Source: Flavobacteriales bacterium
GTDB lineage: Bacteria > Bacteroidota > Bacteroidia > Flavobacteriales_D > Sanyastnellaceae
DNA length: 37,233 nucleotides
NCBI GenBank assembly: GCA_947488195.1
Contig: CANKYR010000010.1
Coordinates: 1-37,233, forward strand
Direction of reading: 5' to 3'
Shown here: positions 16,282 to 24,018 of the stretch, piece after piece
Layout: each line of letters begins with the position of its first letter
Position numbering within the stretch: position 1 is the first letter of the stretch
Position numbers and translations under genes: made by a program
The notes under the pieces: generated by a model
Databases searched by the model: none
The model's input: only the letters and a program-made list of their open reading frames with translations
What the model was told of the DNA's origin: nothing

Positions 16282-17216
16282 TTTGAAAATGTAATTTGAA
16301 AGCGACTTCCACGAGGGGAGTTATCGCTAATGTTTATTTCTGCTTTATGTGCTTTGCAAATTTCTTTCACGATATAAAGTCCTAATCCAGTGCCTTTTTG
16401 TGAACGAGTTTCTTCGTTTCCAACGCGATGAAATTTTTCGAAAATTGATTTTCTTTCTTCGGTAGGAATACCTATTCCGAAATCTGAAATCTCCAATAGA
16501 ACAATGTGCTCACTTCCTTTTAATAAAACTGAAATGGGTTCAGAAACGGGTGAGTATTTATTAGCGTTTTCGAGAAGGTTGAAAAGTAAGCTCACAATCA
16601 TGTTCTCTTCCGCTTGCAAAGAAATATTCGAATGAATGCTGGAGTTTACGGTGCGCTCAGGGAAGAGCTGTTGGAACCGCTTTATTTGCGCTTCAACGAG
16701 GGCGGATAAATCTGTTTTTTGCCAATTTCCTAGGACAGTATTTTGTTCGAATTGTGTAGCGAGTAAAATGTTGTTCACCAAGGTTTCAAGGCGGTTCGAT
16801 TCGGTAATAATGTCTTTGCACAAATCTTGCGATTGTTCTTCAGTGAGTTTACGATTTTTTAATGTTTGAGTATTCAAGCGAATAGCAGCAATAGGTGTTT
16901 TTAACTCATGAGTCACTGCAAGTAAAAAATTCTTTTCTTTTTGAGCGCGGGTCAAATCTTGCCAAACATTTTTCTTGATCCACCAAATTCCCAAAAACAG
17001 AAGAAGAAGAAAAACGCCTCCTTCACCAATGATCATAAAAATTTTATTTCGAAGTGCATTTTCTGGAAGTGTGGCTCCTTCTGATTTGAGGTGCTGTAAA
17101 TAGGCAAATTGTAGTTTGTACAATTGCCATCCCCACCAAACCAATTGAAAAACGAGGTAAGCTGCCATAAGGTATAGCACCCCTAACAATCTGCGTTTGT
17201 TTCGAATCGATTTCAT
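16278..17216 (-). CDS. two-TM sensor histidine kinase, no adjacent response regulator
   Basis: The 312-residue membrane kinase has two helices (about 10-30 and 60-80) enclosing a periplasmic loop of only about 30 residues, then a HisKA domain with phospho-acceptor H103 (VTHELKTPIAAIRLN) and a HATPase domain: N217 (LLENANKYS), DFGIGI (245-250), GTGLGL (275-280). The short sensor loop suggests it detects membrane state or works with a partner. No response regulator is next to it; gpmI follows with a 4-base overlap. The ATG at 17216 is chosen because the longer in-frame start (17231) overlaps the -7 element. The signal and partner are unknown. Confidence 0.9.
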   Translation of the reverse strand: MKSIRNKRRLLGVLYLMAAYLVFQLVWWGWQLYKLQFAYLQHLKSEGATLPENALRNKIFMIIGEGGVFLLLLFLGIWWIKKNVWQDLTRAQKEKNFLLAVTHELKTPIAAIRLNTQTLKNRKLTEEQSQDLCKDIITESNRLETLVNNILLATQFEQNTVLGNWQKTDLSALVEAQIKRFQQLFPERTVNSSIHSNISLQAEENMIVSLLFNLLENANKYSPVSEPISVLLKGSEHIVLLEISDFGIGIPTEERKSIFEKFHRVGNEETRSQKGTGLGLYIVKEICKAHKAEINISDNSPRGSRFQITFSK

Positions 17217-17220
17217 ACTG

Positions 17221-17228
17221 CAAAAGTA
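17221..17228 (-). promoter_or_regulatory. -7 promoter element TACTTTTG, 4 nt before the sensor kinase ATG
   Basis: On the minus strand the order is TACTTTTG, CAGT, ATG. This exact consensus and spacing predict a leaderless transcript for the kinase-gpmI pair. Confidence 0.55.
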
Positions 17229-17310
17229 CATCGCTATTCTTAAATCAGTTGGGAAACAAATGTTGTTCGAAATTTAATGTTTTAATGGTCATTCAATGGA
17301 AAAGTAGATG

Positions 17311-17318
17311 CAATTTTG
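17311..17318 (+). promoter_or_regulatory. near-consensus -7 element CAATTTTG, 4 nt before the patatin gene ATG
   Basis: The sequence matches TAnnTTTG except for the first base. It is followed by CACC and the ATG at 17323, the same spacing as at the helicase, ABC and kinase genes. It lies inside the longer alternative frame from 17308, which it argues against. Confidence 0.4.
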
Positions 17319-17322
17319 CACC

Positions 17323-19596
17323 ATGATGAAATTGCGTCTGGCGTTGTTGTTTTTGTTTGTCTTTGTGCAGGTGCAAAAGACAGACGCACAGCGTGTGGGG
17401 GTAGTTCTCAGCGGCGGAGGGGCTACTGCTATGGCCCATATAGGATTCCTTCGAGCATTGGAAGAAAACAATGTGCCTATCGATTATATCTGTGGGACGA
17501 GCATGGGTGCTGTAATTGCATCTTTTTATGCCGCGGGTTTTTCAACGCGACAAATGGATTCTTTGTGCAGAACACCCGAATTTGGATTGTTATCCGAAGG
17601 GCAAGATCTTCCGCAGGACATGCAGTTTTATTATTTGAAGTCGGAACCCACTGAGGCAATGGTTAGCTTGAAGTATTCTGGCGGAGATAACATATCGAAC
17701 ACCCTTCCAACCAATTTAATTAATCCAGCCCTTATGGATTGGGTCCATATGAAGTTGTTGAGCGCAGCCAGCGAAGCTTCAAAGCAGAATTTCGATAGTT
17801 TGTTTGTTCCGTTTCGTTGTGTTGCGGCCGACGTGAAAAACAAGAAAGAGGTAATTTTTAATAAGGGTTCTCTGAATGAAGCGGTGCGTGCCTCTTGCAC
17901 GTATCCATTTTACATGCCTCCGCGAAGAATAGATGGGCTGTTGCTTTATGACGGAGGAATTTACAACAACTTCCCGATGGATGTTATGTACCGCGATTTT
18001 CATCCAGATGTAATTTTGGGCTGCAATGTCTCGAGCGCTCCTGCGGATCCGAAGGAGAATGACCTGATGTCTCAATTGGAGGCAATGATTGTTTCTCAGA
18101 AGGAGGTTTTTATTCCGTGCGAAGAAGTCTTTATTGTTCAACCCAACAGCAGCAGCACCGGTACCTTTGAATTTTCGAATTCTATTGCGGCGATAGATTC
18201 AGGATATGTTTCAACGTTACGATCTCTTCCACAAATAAAAAGACTGATTGAACGCGAGGTTTCATCAAAAGAACTTCAAAACAAGCGAAAAAAGTTCGCT
18301 ATGAAATGTTCGCCATTAGTGGTGGATGAGGTGCGATTAGAGGGGTTGCCTAAAGGACAAACACAATACGTTCGAGAACTTTTAGGAAGGAAAGAAAATG
18401 TAATCCCACTGAGCGATTTGCAACGGACTTATTTCCGTGTTTTGGCAGACGGAAGCATAAAATCGGTTTATCCGAAAATGTTCTTCAAACCGGAAACTGG
18501 GAAGTATGTTTTGGATCTTAACGTTCAGCGAGAGAAAGATTTGATTGTATCATTCGGTGGGAACTTTAGTTCGCGTTCGATTAATACAGGTTACGTAGGA
18601 CTTCGCTATAATTTATTCGGAAGAGTGAACACCGTTCTCGAGGCCAACAGTTATTTCGGGAGGTATTACGGTTCTGTGCAAGCGAAGGCTCGTTCGAAAA
18701 TTATGTTGTTCAATTTGCCCATTGCATTTGAAGTTTCTTTCACGCAAAACAGGTGGGATTATTACAAGAGTTTGACAACTTTTTTTGAAGATGTGAAGCC
18801 TTCATTTGTTTTGTTAAGAGAACAGTTTGGTGAGGCAAGTTGGATTTTGCCTGCGGGAAGGAAGGCGAAGTTTAAAATAGATGCGATATACACCCACCAA
18901 AACGATAGCTACTACCAAACTAAGAATTTCTTAAGTATTGATACTGCTGATGTCACTGAGTTCAATGCGAAAATGTTGCGGTTCAATTATGTGCGAAACA
19001 CATTAAATCGAATTCAATACGCCTCTTCGGGTTCTCAAATTAGAATCGCTGGTAAAGGGGTTAGTGGAAATGAATATACTATTCCAGGCACCACCAGTTC
19101 GAACCGAGACACACTAACGAATGCACACGCGTGGCTGCAAATGCGGGTTTTCTATGAGAACTACATTGTGAATCAGCCTCGTTTTTCGTTTGGTGTAAAA
19201 GCCGAAGTGCTTTGGTCGGGACAAAAAGATTTTCAGAATGCAACTGCGACCTCTATTATGAGTCCGACTCCAAGTTTCTTCCCTGAATTCAAAACGTTTT
19301 ATTTGCCGGTCTATAGAGGAACATCGTTTTTCACTCTTGGAATTTCCCCTGTGCTTCATCTCACTAAAAATGTAGACTTGCGCGCTGATGCGTATGCTTA
19401 TCAGCCCTTCCAGGCATCAGCTGTGCCGTCTAGAGATATATACAGAACCTATGGAGTAGGTAGCGGAACATTGGTTTATCATTCGCCCATTGGTCCAGTA
19501 AGTTTGTCGGCCAATTACTACGAACAAAAAGAAAGACCTTGGAGTATACTTTTCAACCTAGGGTTCATCATATCGAACCCCTCGCCAAGGGATTAA
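17323..19596 (+). CDS. patatin-like phospholipase fused to an outer-membrane barrel
   Basis: The 757-residue protein has a signal peptide (about 1-23, ending TDA), a patatin domain (about 24-330) and a C-terminal POTRA-like linker plus beta-barrel of the Omp85/surface-antigen type. The catalytic dyad is S60 (GTSMG, 58-62) and D210 (DGGIYNNFP). The oxyanion loop is GGGATA (31-36) rather than the usual GGGxK/RG. The barrel half is rich in alternating aromatic strands, ending ILFNLGFIISNPSPRD. The layout resembles PlpD-type (type Vd) lipases. It probably hydrolyses lipids at the outer membrane; whether the patatin part is released or stays attached is unknown. The ATG at 17323 is preferred over 17308 for signal peptide and promoter reasons. 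Confidence 0.88.
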   Translation: MMKLRLALLFLFVFVQVQKTDAQRVGVVLSGGGATAMAHIGFLRALEENNVPIDYICGTSMGAVIASFYAAGFSTRQMDSLCRTPEFGLLSEGQDLPQDMQFYYLKSEPTEAMVSLKYSGGDNISNTLPTNLINPALMDWVHMKLLSAASEASKQNFDSLFVPFRCVAADVKNKKEVIFNKGSLNEAVRASCTYPFYMPPRRIDGLLLYDGGIYNNFPMDVMYRDFHPDVILGCNVSSAPADPKENDLMSQLEAMIVSQKEVFIPCEEVFIVQPNSSSTGTFEFSNSIAAIDSGYVSTLRSLPQIKRLIEREVSSKELQNKRKKFAMKCSPLVVDEVRLEGLPKGQTQYVRELLGRKENVIPLSDLQRTYFRVLADGSIKSVYPKMFFKPETGKYVLDLNVQREKDLIVSFGGNFSSRSINTGYVGLRYNLFGRVNTVLEANSYFGRYYGSVQAKARSKIMLFNLPIAFEVSFTQNRWDYYKSLTTFFEDVKPSFVLLREQFGEASWILPAGRKAKFKIDAIYTHQNDSYYQTKNFLSIDTADVTEFNAKMLRFNYVRNTLNRIQYASSGSQIRIAGKGVSGNEYTIPGTTSSNRDTLTNAHAWLQMRVFYENYIVNQPRFSFGVKAEVLWSGQKDFQNATATSIMSPTPSFFPEFKTFYLPVYRGTSFFTLGISPVLHLTKNVDLRADAYAYQPFQASAVPSRDIYRTYGVGSGTLVYHSPIGPVSLSANYYEQKERPWSILFNLGFIISNPSPRD

Positions 19597-19612
19597 TTTC
19601 ATAGGTTCTCCG

Positions 19613-19620
19613 TACTTTTG
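19613..19620 (+). promoter_or_regulatory. -7 promoter element TACTTTTG for the polysaccharide cassette
   Basis: This exact TAnnTTTG match is 16 nt before the ATG of the dehydrogenase gene and is the likely promoter for the four-gene run 19637-23976. Confidence 0.5.
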
Positions 19621-19636
19621 CATCTGATAAACCCTT

Positions 19637-20650
19637 ATGAGTAAAATTAAATTTGCGGTAATTGGTGCAGGACACATTGGTAAGCGTCATGCTGAAATGG
19701 TTCAACGCAACGAACAAACCGAATTGTCTGCCATGTGTGATGTTCGTTCTCGCGAGGAATGTGGCGTTTCAGAGGACATTCATTTTTATCATTCTCCAGA
19801 AGATATGTTAGCGAATGAAGAAATTGATGTGGTCTGTATTTGCACGCCGAACGGCCTCCATGCACAGCACGCTTTACTTGCGTTGAAAGCTGGGAAGCAT
19901 GTGGTGGTTGAAAAGCCTATGGCATTGAATAAGGCTGATGGAGAAAAAGTTATATTCGAGGCGCTGCGGGCCAACAAGCAGGTCTTCTGCGTAATGCAAA
20001 ATAGATACAGTCCGCCAAGTGTTTGGATGAAGGAATTGATTCAATCGGGAGTACTTGGAAAAATATATATGGTGAATATTGACCTCTTCTGGAATCGCGA
20101 CGATCGCTATTACAAGAAAGGTGGATGGAAGGGAACCAAGGATTTAGATGGAGGAACTTTGTTCACGCAATTTTCTCACTTCATAGATATTATGTATTGG
20201 CTCTTCGGCGACATAGACAACATTCAAGCGCGCCTTCACGATTTCAATCACGCGCATTCAACTGAATTTGAAGATTCAGGAATTGTTATGTTTGATTTGG
20301 TTGAAGGAGGAATGGGATCAATTAATTTCTCTACTGCCGTTAGCGGAGTTAATTACGAAAGCAGTCTAACCGTAGTTGCTGAAAAAGGAACAGTGAAAAT
20401 TGGCGGGCAGTACATGAACGAAGTAGCGTATTGTCAAATTGAAAATTACACGATGCCCGCCTTGGCTGAAGGAAATCCGGCGAACGATTACGGACATTAC
20501 AAGGGAAGCGCTGCGAATCACGTTTTCATTATTCAGAATGTAGTTGAAGCAATCAGCGGTGTTTCGAATATTACAACAAATGCATTGGAAGGATTGAAAG
20601 TTGTTGAGATTATTGAACGGATTTATTCTGCTGCGAAAACCAACGGTTAA
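19637..20650 (+). CDS. Gfo/Idh/MocA-family sugar dehydrogenase, WbpB/WlbA-like
   Basis: An N-terminal Rossmann domain (GAGHIGKRH, 10-18) and the family's EKP motif (92-94, catalytic lysine K93) precede the C-terminal substrate domain with GGTLFTQFSHFIDIMYWLFGDI, where H181 and D184 sit at the active-site position. QNRYSPP, FWNRDDRYY and the DGGTLFTQFSHFID block resemble WbpB/WlbA enzymes, which oxidise C3 of UDP-GlcNAc-type sugars for 2,3-diamino sugar synthesis. No aminotransferase or acetyltransferase of that pathway is obvious next door, so the substrate is inferred only. It heads a run with flippase, glycosyltransferase and GNAT-like genes, suggesting synthesis of a cell-surface glycan. 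Confidence 0.85.
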   Translation: MSKIKFAVIGAGHIGKRHAEMVQRNEQTELSAMCDVRSREECGVSEDIHFYHSPEDMLANEEIDVVCICTPNGLHAQHALLALKAGKHVVVEKPMALNKADGEKVIFEALRANKQVFCVMQNRYSPPSVWMKELIQSGVLGKIYMVNIDLFWNRDDRYYKKGGWKGTKDLDGGTLFTQFSHFIDIMYWLFGDIDNIQARLHDFNHAHSTEFEDSGIVMFDLVEGGMGSINFSTAVSGVNYESSLTVVAEKGTVKIGGQYMNEVAYCQIENYTMPALAEGNPANDYGHYKGSAANHVFIIQNVVEAISGVSNITTNALEGLKVVEIIERIYSAAKTNG

Positions 20651-20658
20651 CTCATTTC

Positions 20659-21963
20659 ATGAAGTATAGAGTAAGCGAACGATTCACGAAGTTCATGCGG
20701 GCTGAGTACATTAAGAATGTATTCACGCTGATGGCGGGAACTGTAATTGGACAGGCACTCGTTTTTGTTTTGGCGCCTTTTATTACGCGATTATTTACTC
20801 CAGAGGATTTTACACTTCTTGAACAATACACCATGCTGGTGACGGTACTTTCAGTGGTTGTCACAGGCAAGTATGAATTCGCAATCATGCACCCCAAAGA
20901 ACAGAATGATGCACGTCATATTGCTGCGCTAGCCTTGAAGGTGGCGTTTTATTCGTGCGTGGTTCTTTCAGTTCTTATTCTGTTTCTTGCAAAGGATATT
21001 TCATATTGGTTAATGAATGAATCCATTGCCATTTATCTTTGGACCTTACCAATTGTTTTGTTTTTTACGGCTGTTTTTAATGTGTTCAATTATTGGTTTT
21101 CGAGATTGAAACAATATAAAGTGGCTGCCCACTCGAAGGTGCTATCAGCCGTGTCTTCAGAGCCCGTTAAAATAGCAACTGGATTTGGAGGTTGGGGTCC
21201 TTCTGGATTAATTTTTTCTACTGTAATTGGTTCTATAGCGGCTGGTGCTTATGCCTTTTGGAAATTCTTAAAATCGGAGCCTGAAGGTTTGAAGAATCTC
21301 TCGAACGAACGCATGAAGGCCCTAGCCGTGCTTCACAAAGACTATCCCATGTTTAGTATTTGGGGAAGCGTTTTGAATAGACTGGCACAGTGGGCTCACG
21401 TTGGAATATTCACGTTGTACTATGGTCTGGCTGCTGTGGGTTTCATGGCTTTGTGTCGCAGAATATTCATGGCCCCATTGAACGTCATAAGCAACTCATA
21501 TTCGCAAGTTTTCTTTCAACGTATTTCAGAAATTGAAGATCCGAAGGAATTGCGTGCATTGTATTACAAAGTTTTGTTTCGGTTTTTATTAGTTGCCGCG
21601 GGAATGGTCTTCATTGTGCAAATGCTTCCAAGTAATACAATGGGATTTATTTTTGGTGAAGCATGGGGGAATTCATTCATGTATTTGAAGTATTTAATTT
21701 ACTGGTTCGCTTTGAATTTTGTGACCTCGTCATTGGCCTTTATTACCTACAGGATTAATATGCAACGTGTTGGGCTGTTCTTAGATGCATTGCATTTTAT
21801 TTTGGCTATACTAGCCGTTTATTTGGCTCATATGTGGGGAATGAATGAATTGGAGGCAACAAAGGTTCTTGTTATTTCTAAGTTTATTTATTTTTCATTT
21901 AATATTCTGGTTGTGCTGTTTTATATGGAGCGCTACGTAAGAAAGAATCACAAAGAAACATGA
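20659..21963 (+). CDS. Wzx-like oligosaccharide flippase (MOP superfamily)
   Basis: The 434-residue protein has about 12 membrane helices and the general composition of polysaccharide-biosynthesis flippases, with the N-terminal segment MAGTVIGQALVFVLAPFITRLFTPEDFTLLEQY typical of the family (GxxIxQ, RLxTPExxG-type). It would turn undecaprenyl-linked repeat units to the outer leaflet of the inner membrane. It starts 8 nt after the dehydrogenase and overlaps the glycosyltransferase start by four bases (ATGA). No Wzy polymerase is seen, so the linked glycan may be short or the polymerase lies elsewhere. Confidence 0.82.
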   Translation: MKYRVSERFTKFMRAEYIKNVFTLMAGTVIGQALVFVLAPFITRLFTPEDFTLLEQYTMLVTVLSVVVTGKYEFAIMHPKEQNDARHIAALALKVAFYSCVVLSVLILFLAKDISYWLMNESIAIYLWTLPIVLFFTAVFNVFNYWFSRLKQYKVAAHSKVLSAVSSEPVKIATGFGGWGPSGLIFSTVIGSIAAGAYAFWKFLKSEPEGLKNLSNERMKALAVLHKDYPMFSIWGSVLNRLAQWAHVGIFTLYYGLAAVGFMALCRRIFMAPLNVISNSYSQVFFQRISEIEDPKELRALYYKVLFRFLLVAAGMVFIVQMLPSNTMGFIFGEAWGNSFMYLKYLIYWFALNFVTSSLAFITYRINMQRVGLFLDALHFILAILAVYLAHMWGMNELEATKVLVISKFIYFSFNILVVLFYMERYVRKNHKET

Positions 21964-23099
21964 AAGTAATTTCGCTACTCGTTACGAATTTTAAAAACGA
22001 CAATCGCGTTCATCGCATGGCGAAGAGTCTATCACTTCATGGATTTTCCACAACAGTTGTTGCCTGGAAAAAAGGTGGTGTGGTTGAAAGAGAAAATTAC
22101 AAAGGTGTTGAAGTAGAACGTGTTATTGTTTCTGCCGACAGATGGAGAAGAGCGAATTTAATTGTTGGAGCGATTCAGTATTTTGAATTTGCGTTGAGGG
22201 TAGTGTCGAGATATCGAAAGGTTGACTTGTGGCATTGCAACGATTATGAAGCATTTGTCATTGGTGTACTTGCTAAAATTACTCGTCCAAAATTGAAATT
22301 GGTATACGACTGCCATGAATTGGAATCGCACAGAGATGGAAAAGGTCCCTTCTTGCGTTTCCTCATTCGAACCATAGAGAAATTATTTATTCCTTGGACC
22401 GAATTATTGATCACAATCAGTCCTTCGATCAAAGAATTTTACATGAGAACATACAAACTTCCGTTTGTTGCTTTGGTTCGAAATGTCCCAAACGAGATGC
22501 ATGTTGTTCATTCGGATACGCTTCGAGAAAAATTGGGTTTGTCTGAAAATCAAAAGATATTTCTTTATCAGGGAATGTTAGACAAGGGTCGAGGTGTAGA
22601 GATGTTATTAGATGCATTCGATGCTCGTAAAGATTCTAACGCTGTCATTGTATTCATGGGATTTGGTCCCTTCACGGGCATGGTAGAATCTTTTGCCACG
22701 CGAAAGGATAATATATTTTTCGTTCCGGCGGTTTCTTATGAAGAGATTCCCTTGTATACGGGAAGTGCAGATGTGGGATTGAATTCAACTCAACCTGTTT
22801 GCCTGAATAACTTGTATTGTCTTCCAAATAAATTATTCGAGTACATTCATTCTGAAATACCCGTCCTTTCAGTTCCACTGGTTGATTGCGCAGCATTGAT
22901 AAAGGAATATGGGGTTGGAAGAATTATTCAAAGTTGGGATGTGGATTCGATTAATGAGTCGATTGATTCTATGATAAAGGAAGATTTGAGTTTCTACCGT
23001 GAGAATTTAAGGGCAGCCAAGAAAGTTTTGAATTGGGAAGTTGAAGAACAAGTCTTAATTTCAGCCTATAAAACAATTCCGAATGCAGGTAGTCATTGA
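21960..23099 (+). CDS. glycosyltransferase, GT-B fold (GT4-like)
   Basis: The 379-residue protein has the two-domain GT-B layout: an N-terminal part with DNRVHRMAKSLSLHGFSTTVVAW and YDCHELESHRDGKG, then a C-terminal donor-binding part with FLYQGMLDKGRGVEMLLDAF, VFMGFGPF and LPNKLFEYIHSEIPVLS, which resembles the C-terminal EX7E region of GT4 enzymes (here with PNKLFEY). It probably adds a sugar to a lipid-linked intermediate in the cytoplasm. Donor and acceptor cannot be read. It overlaps the flippase by four bases and the next gene by 17. Confidence 0.84.
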   Translation: MKVISLLVTNFKNDNRVHRMAKSLSLHGFSTTVVAWKKGGVVERENYKGVEVERVIVSADRWRRANLIVGAIQYFEFALRVVSRYRKVDLWHCNDYEAFVIGVLAKITRPKLKLVYDCHELESHRDGKGPFLRFLIRTIEKLFIPWTELLITISPSIKEFYMRTYKLPFVALVRNVPNEMHVVHSDTLREKLGLSENQKIFLYQGMLDKGRGVEMLLDAFDARKDSNAVIVFMGFGPFTGMVESFATRKDNIFFVPAVSYEEIPLYTGSADVGLNSTQPVCLNNLYCLPNKLFEYIHSEIPVLSVPLVDCAALIKEYGVGRIIQSWDVDSINESIDSMIKEDLSFYRENLRAAKKVLNWEVEEQVLISAYKTIPNAGSH

Positions 23100-23976
23100 G
23101 CCTTCTTCATCAGCATTAGTTCAATGGGAAAATAAGGGGTTTCCTGTTTTTCTTCGTGAAGCCTATGGCCCAGAGCTGCAGGTTATGTTGTTCAAGGAAG
23201 ATGCAGAAGTTGTAGCTGTTATGTGGGTTTGGGAGTCGGGAAAGAAATTGTTGAATAGCCTTATTACACCCCCTTTTTCTCCGAATTGTTGGCTAACATT
23301 TCTGAACGAGTACGACAAGCCTGCCACCAAACGCGCAAAAGAGAAGGAAGTTCAAAAGGCTTTACTTGCTTTTGTTGGAAATGGAAAGTGGGGTTATTGG
23401 AAGTTTGATTTTCCTGTTGAGTTTACCGATTTTCAAGAGGCTATCTGGAAGGGAACCCTTCCGAAGACAAAATACACTTATCGGATTTTAGATTTAAAAA
23501 ATTGGGAAGAGAAGATCGATTCGAAACTTCGAAATAAATTGAAACGATTTTCCGATTTTACTTTTGAAGCGCGTCCGTTCAATCAAAATGAAATGAGTTC
23601 TTTCATGCAGTCGAGTTCTGCCAAGGGAGTGGCGCATGAGCAGTTGTTATCGAAGTTCAACGCGTTGAATTCTTCTTCGGCTTTTACTGTTATTGCTGAT
23701 GGAGGACACTACCAAGCTTTCTGTGCAATTGCAGATGGGGTTTGTTTTTATTTGGTTTCAAGCAATGCGAAGAATGACAATGCCCTTTCGGCTTGCGGTG
23801 TAAAATTTTGCATTGAAGAGAGTATTCGAAGAGGCTGCAGTGCTTTCGATTTTGAGGGGTCTATGATCCCAGCAATAGAAGTGTTTTTTAGATCTTTTGG
23901 TGGCGACCTACTCCCCTATTTTTCCATTGAGGGTGGAAAAGGACTGATGTATTTTCTTTGGAAAGTTATCAAATAA
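23083..23976 (+). CDS. GNAT/FemAB-like N-acyltransferase
   Basis: The 297-residue protein has the FemAB/GNAT look: a central RNKLKRF segment, a C-terminal half-domain with CGVKFCIEESIRRGCSAFDFEGSMIPAIEVFFRSFGG, the characteristic FDFEGS turn and a closing SIEGGKGLMYFLWKV. No signal peptide or membrane helix is clear. Such enzymes add acyl or aminoacyl groups to sugars or peptidoglycan precursors. The context, last gene of a glycan cassette and overlapping the glycosyltransferase by 17 bases, suggests modification of the lipid-linked sugar. The donor is unknown. Confidence 0.65.
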   Translation: MQVVIEPSSSALVQWENKGFPVFLREAYGPELQVMLFKEDAEVVAVMWVWESGKKLLNSLITPPFSPNCWLTFLNEYDKPATKRAKEKEVQKALLAFVGNGKWGYWKFDFPVEFTDFQEAIWKGTLPKTKYTYRILDLKNWEEKIDSKLRNKLKRFSDFTFEARPFNQNEMSSFMQSSSAKGVAHEQLLSKFNALNSSSAFTVIADGGHYQAFCAIADGVCFYLVSSNAKNDNALSACGVKFCIEESIRRGCSAFDFEGSMIPAIEVFFRSFGGDLLPYFSIEGGKGLMYFLWKVIK

Positions 23977-24000
23977 AAAAGCCATCCGAAGATGGCTTTT
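23977..24000. terminator. bidirectional intrinsic terminator between convergent genes
   Basis: A perfect 10-bp stem AAAAGCCATC/GATGGCTTTT with a CGAA loop on the plus strand lies between the GNAT gene stop and the TPR gene stop. On the minus strand the loop is a canonical cUUCGg tetraloop followed by a six-T run. It should terminate both convergent transcripts. Confidence 0.85.
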
Positions 24001-24018
24001 CATTCAATATAAAAAATA

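Noticed and set aside
17217-17231. Longer start of the sensor kinase
   Set aside because: It overlaps the -7 element at 17221-17228; MKSIRNKRR at 17216 is a normal membrane-protein start.
17308-17322. Upstream ATG of the patatin gene
   Set aside because: It adds MQFCT before an otherwise normal signal peptide and overlaps the likely -7 element.
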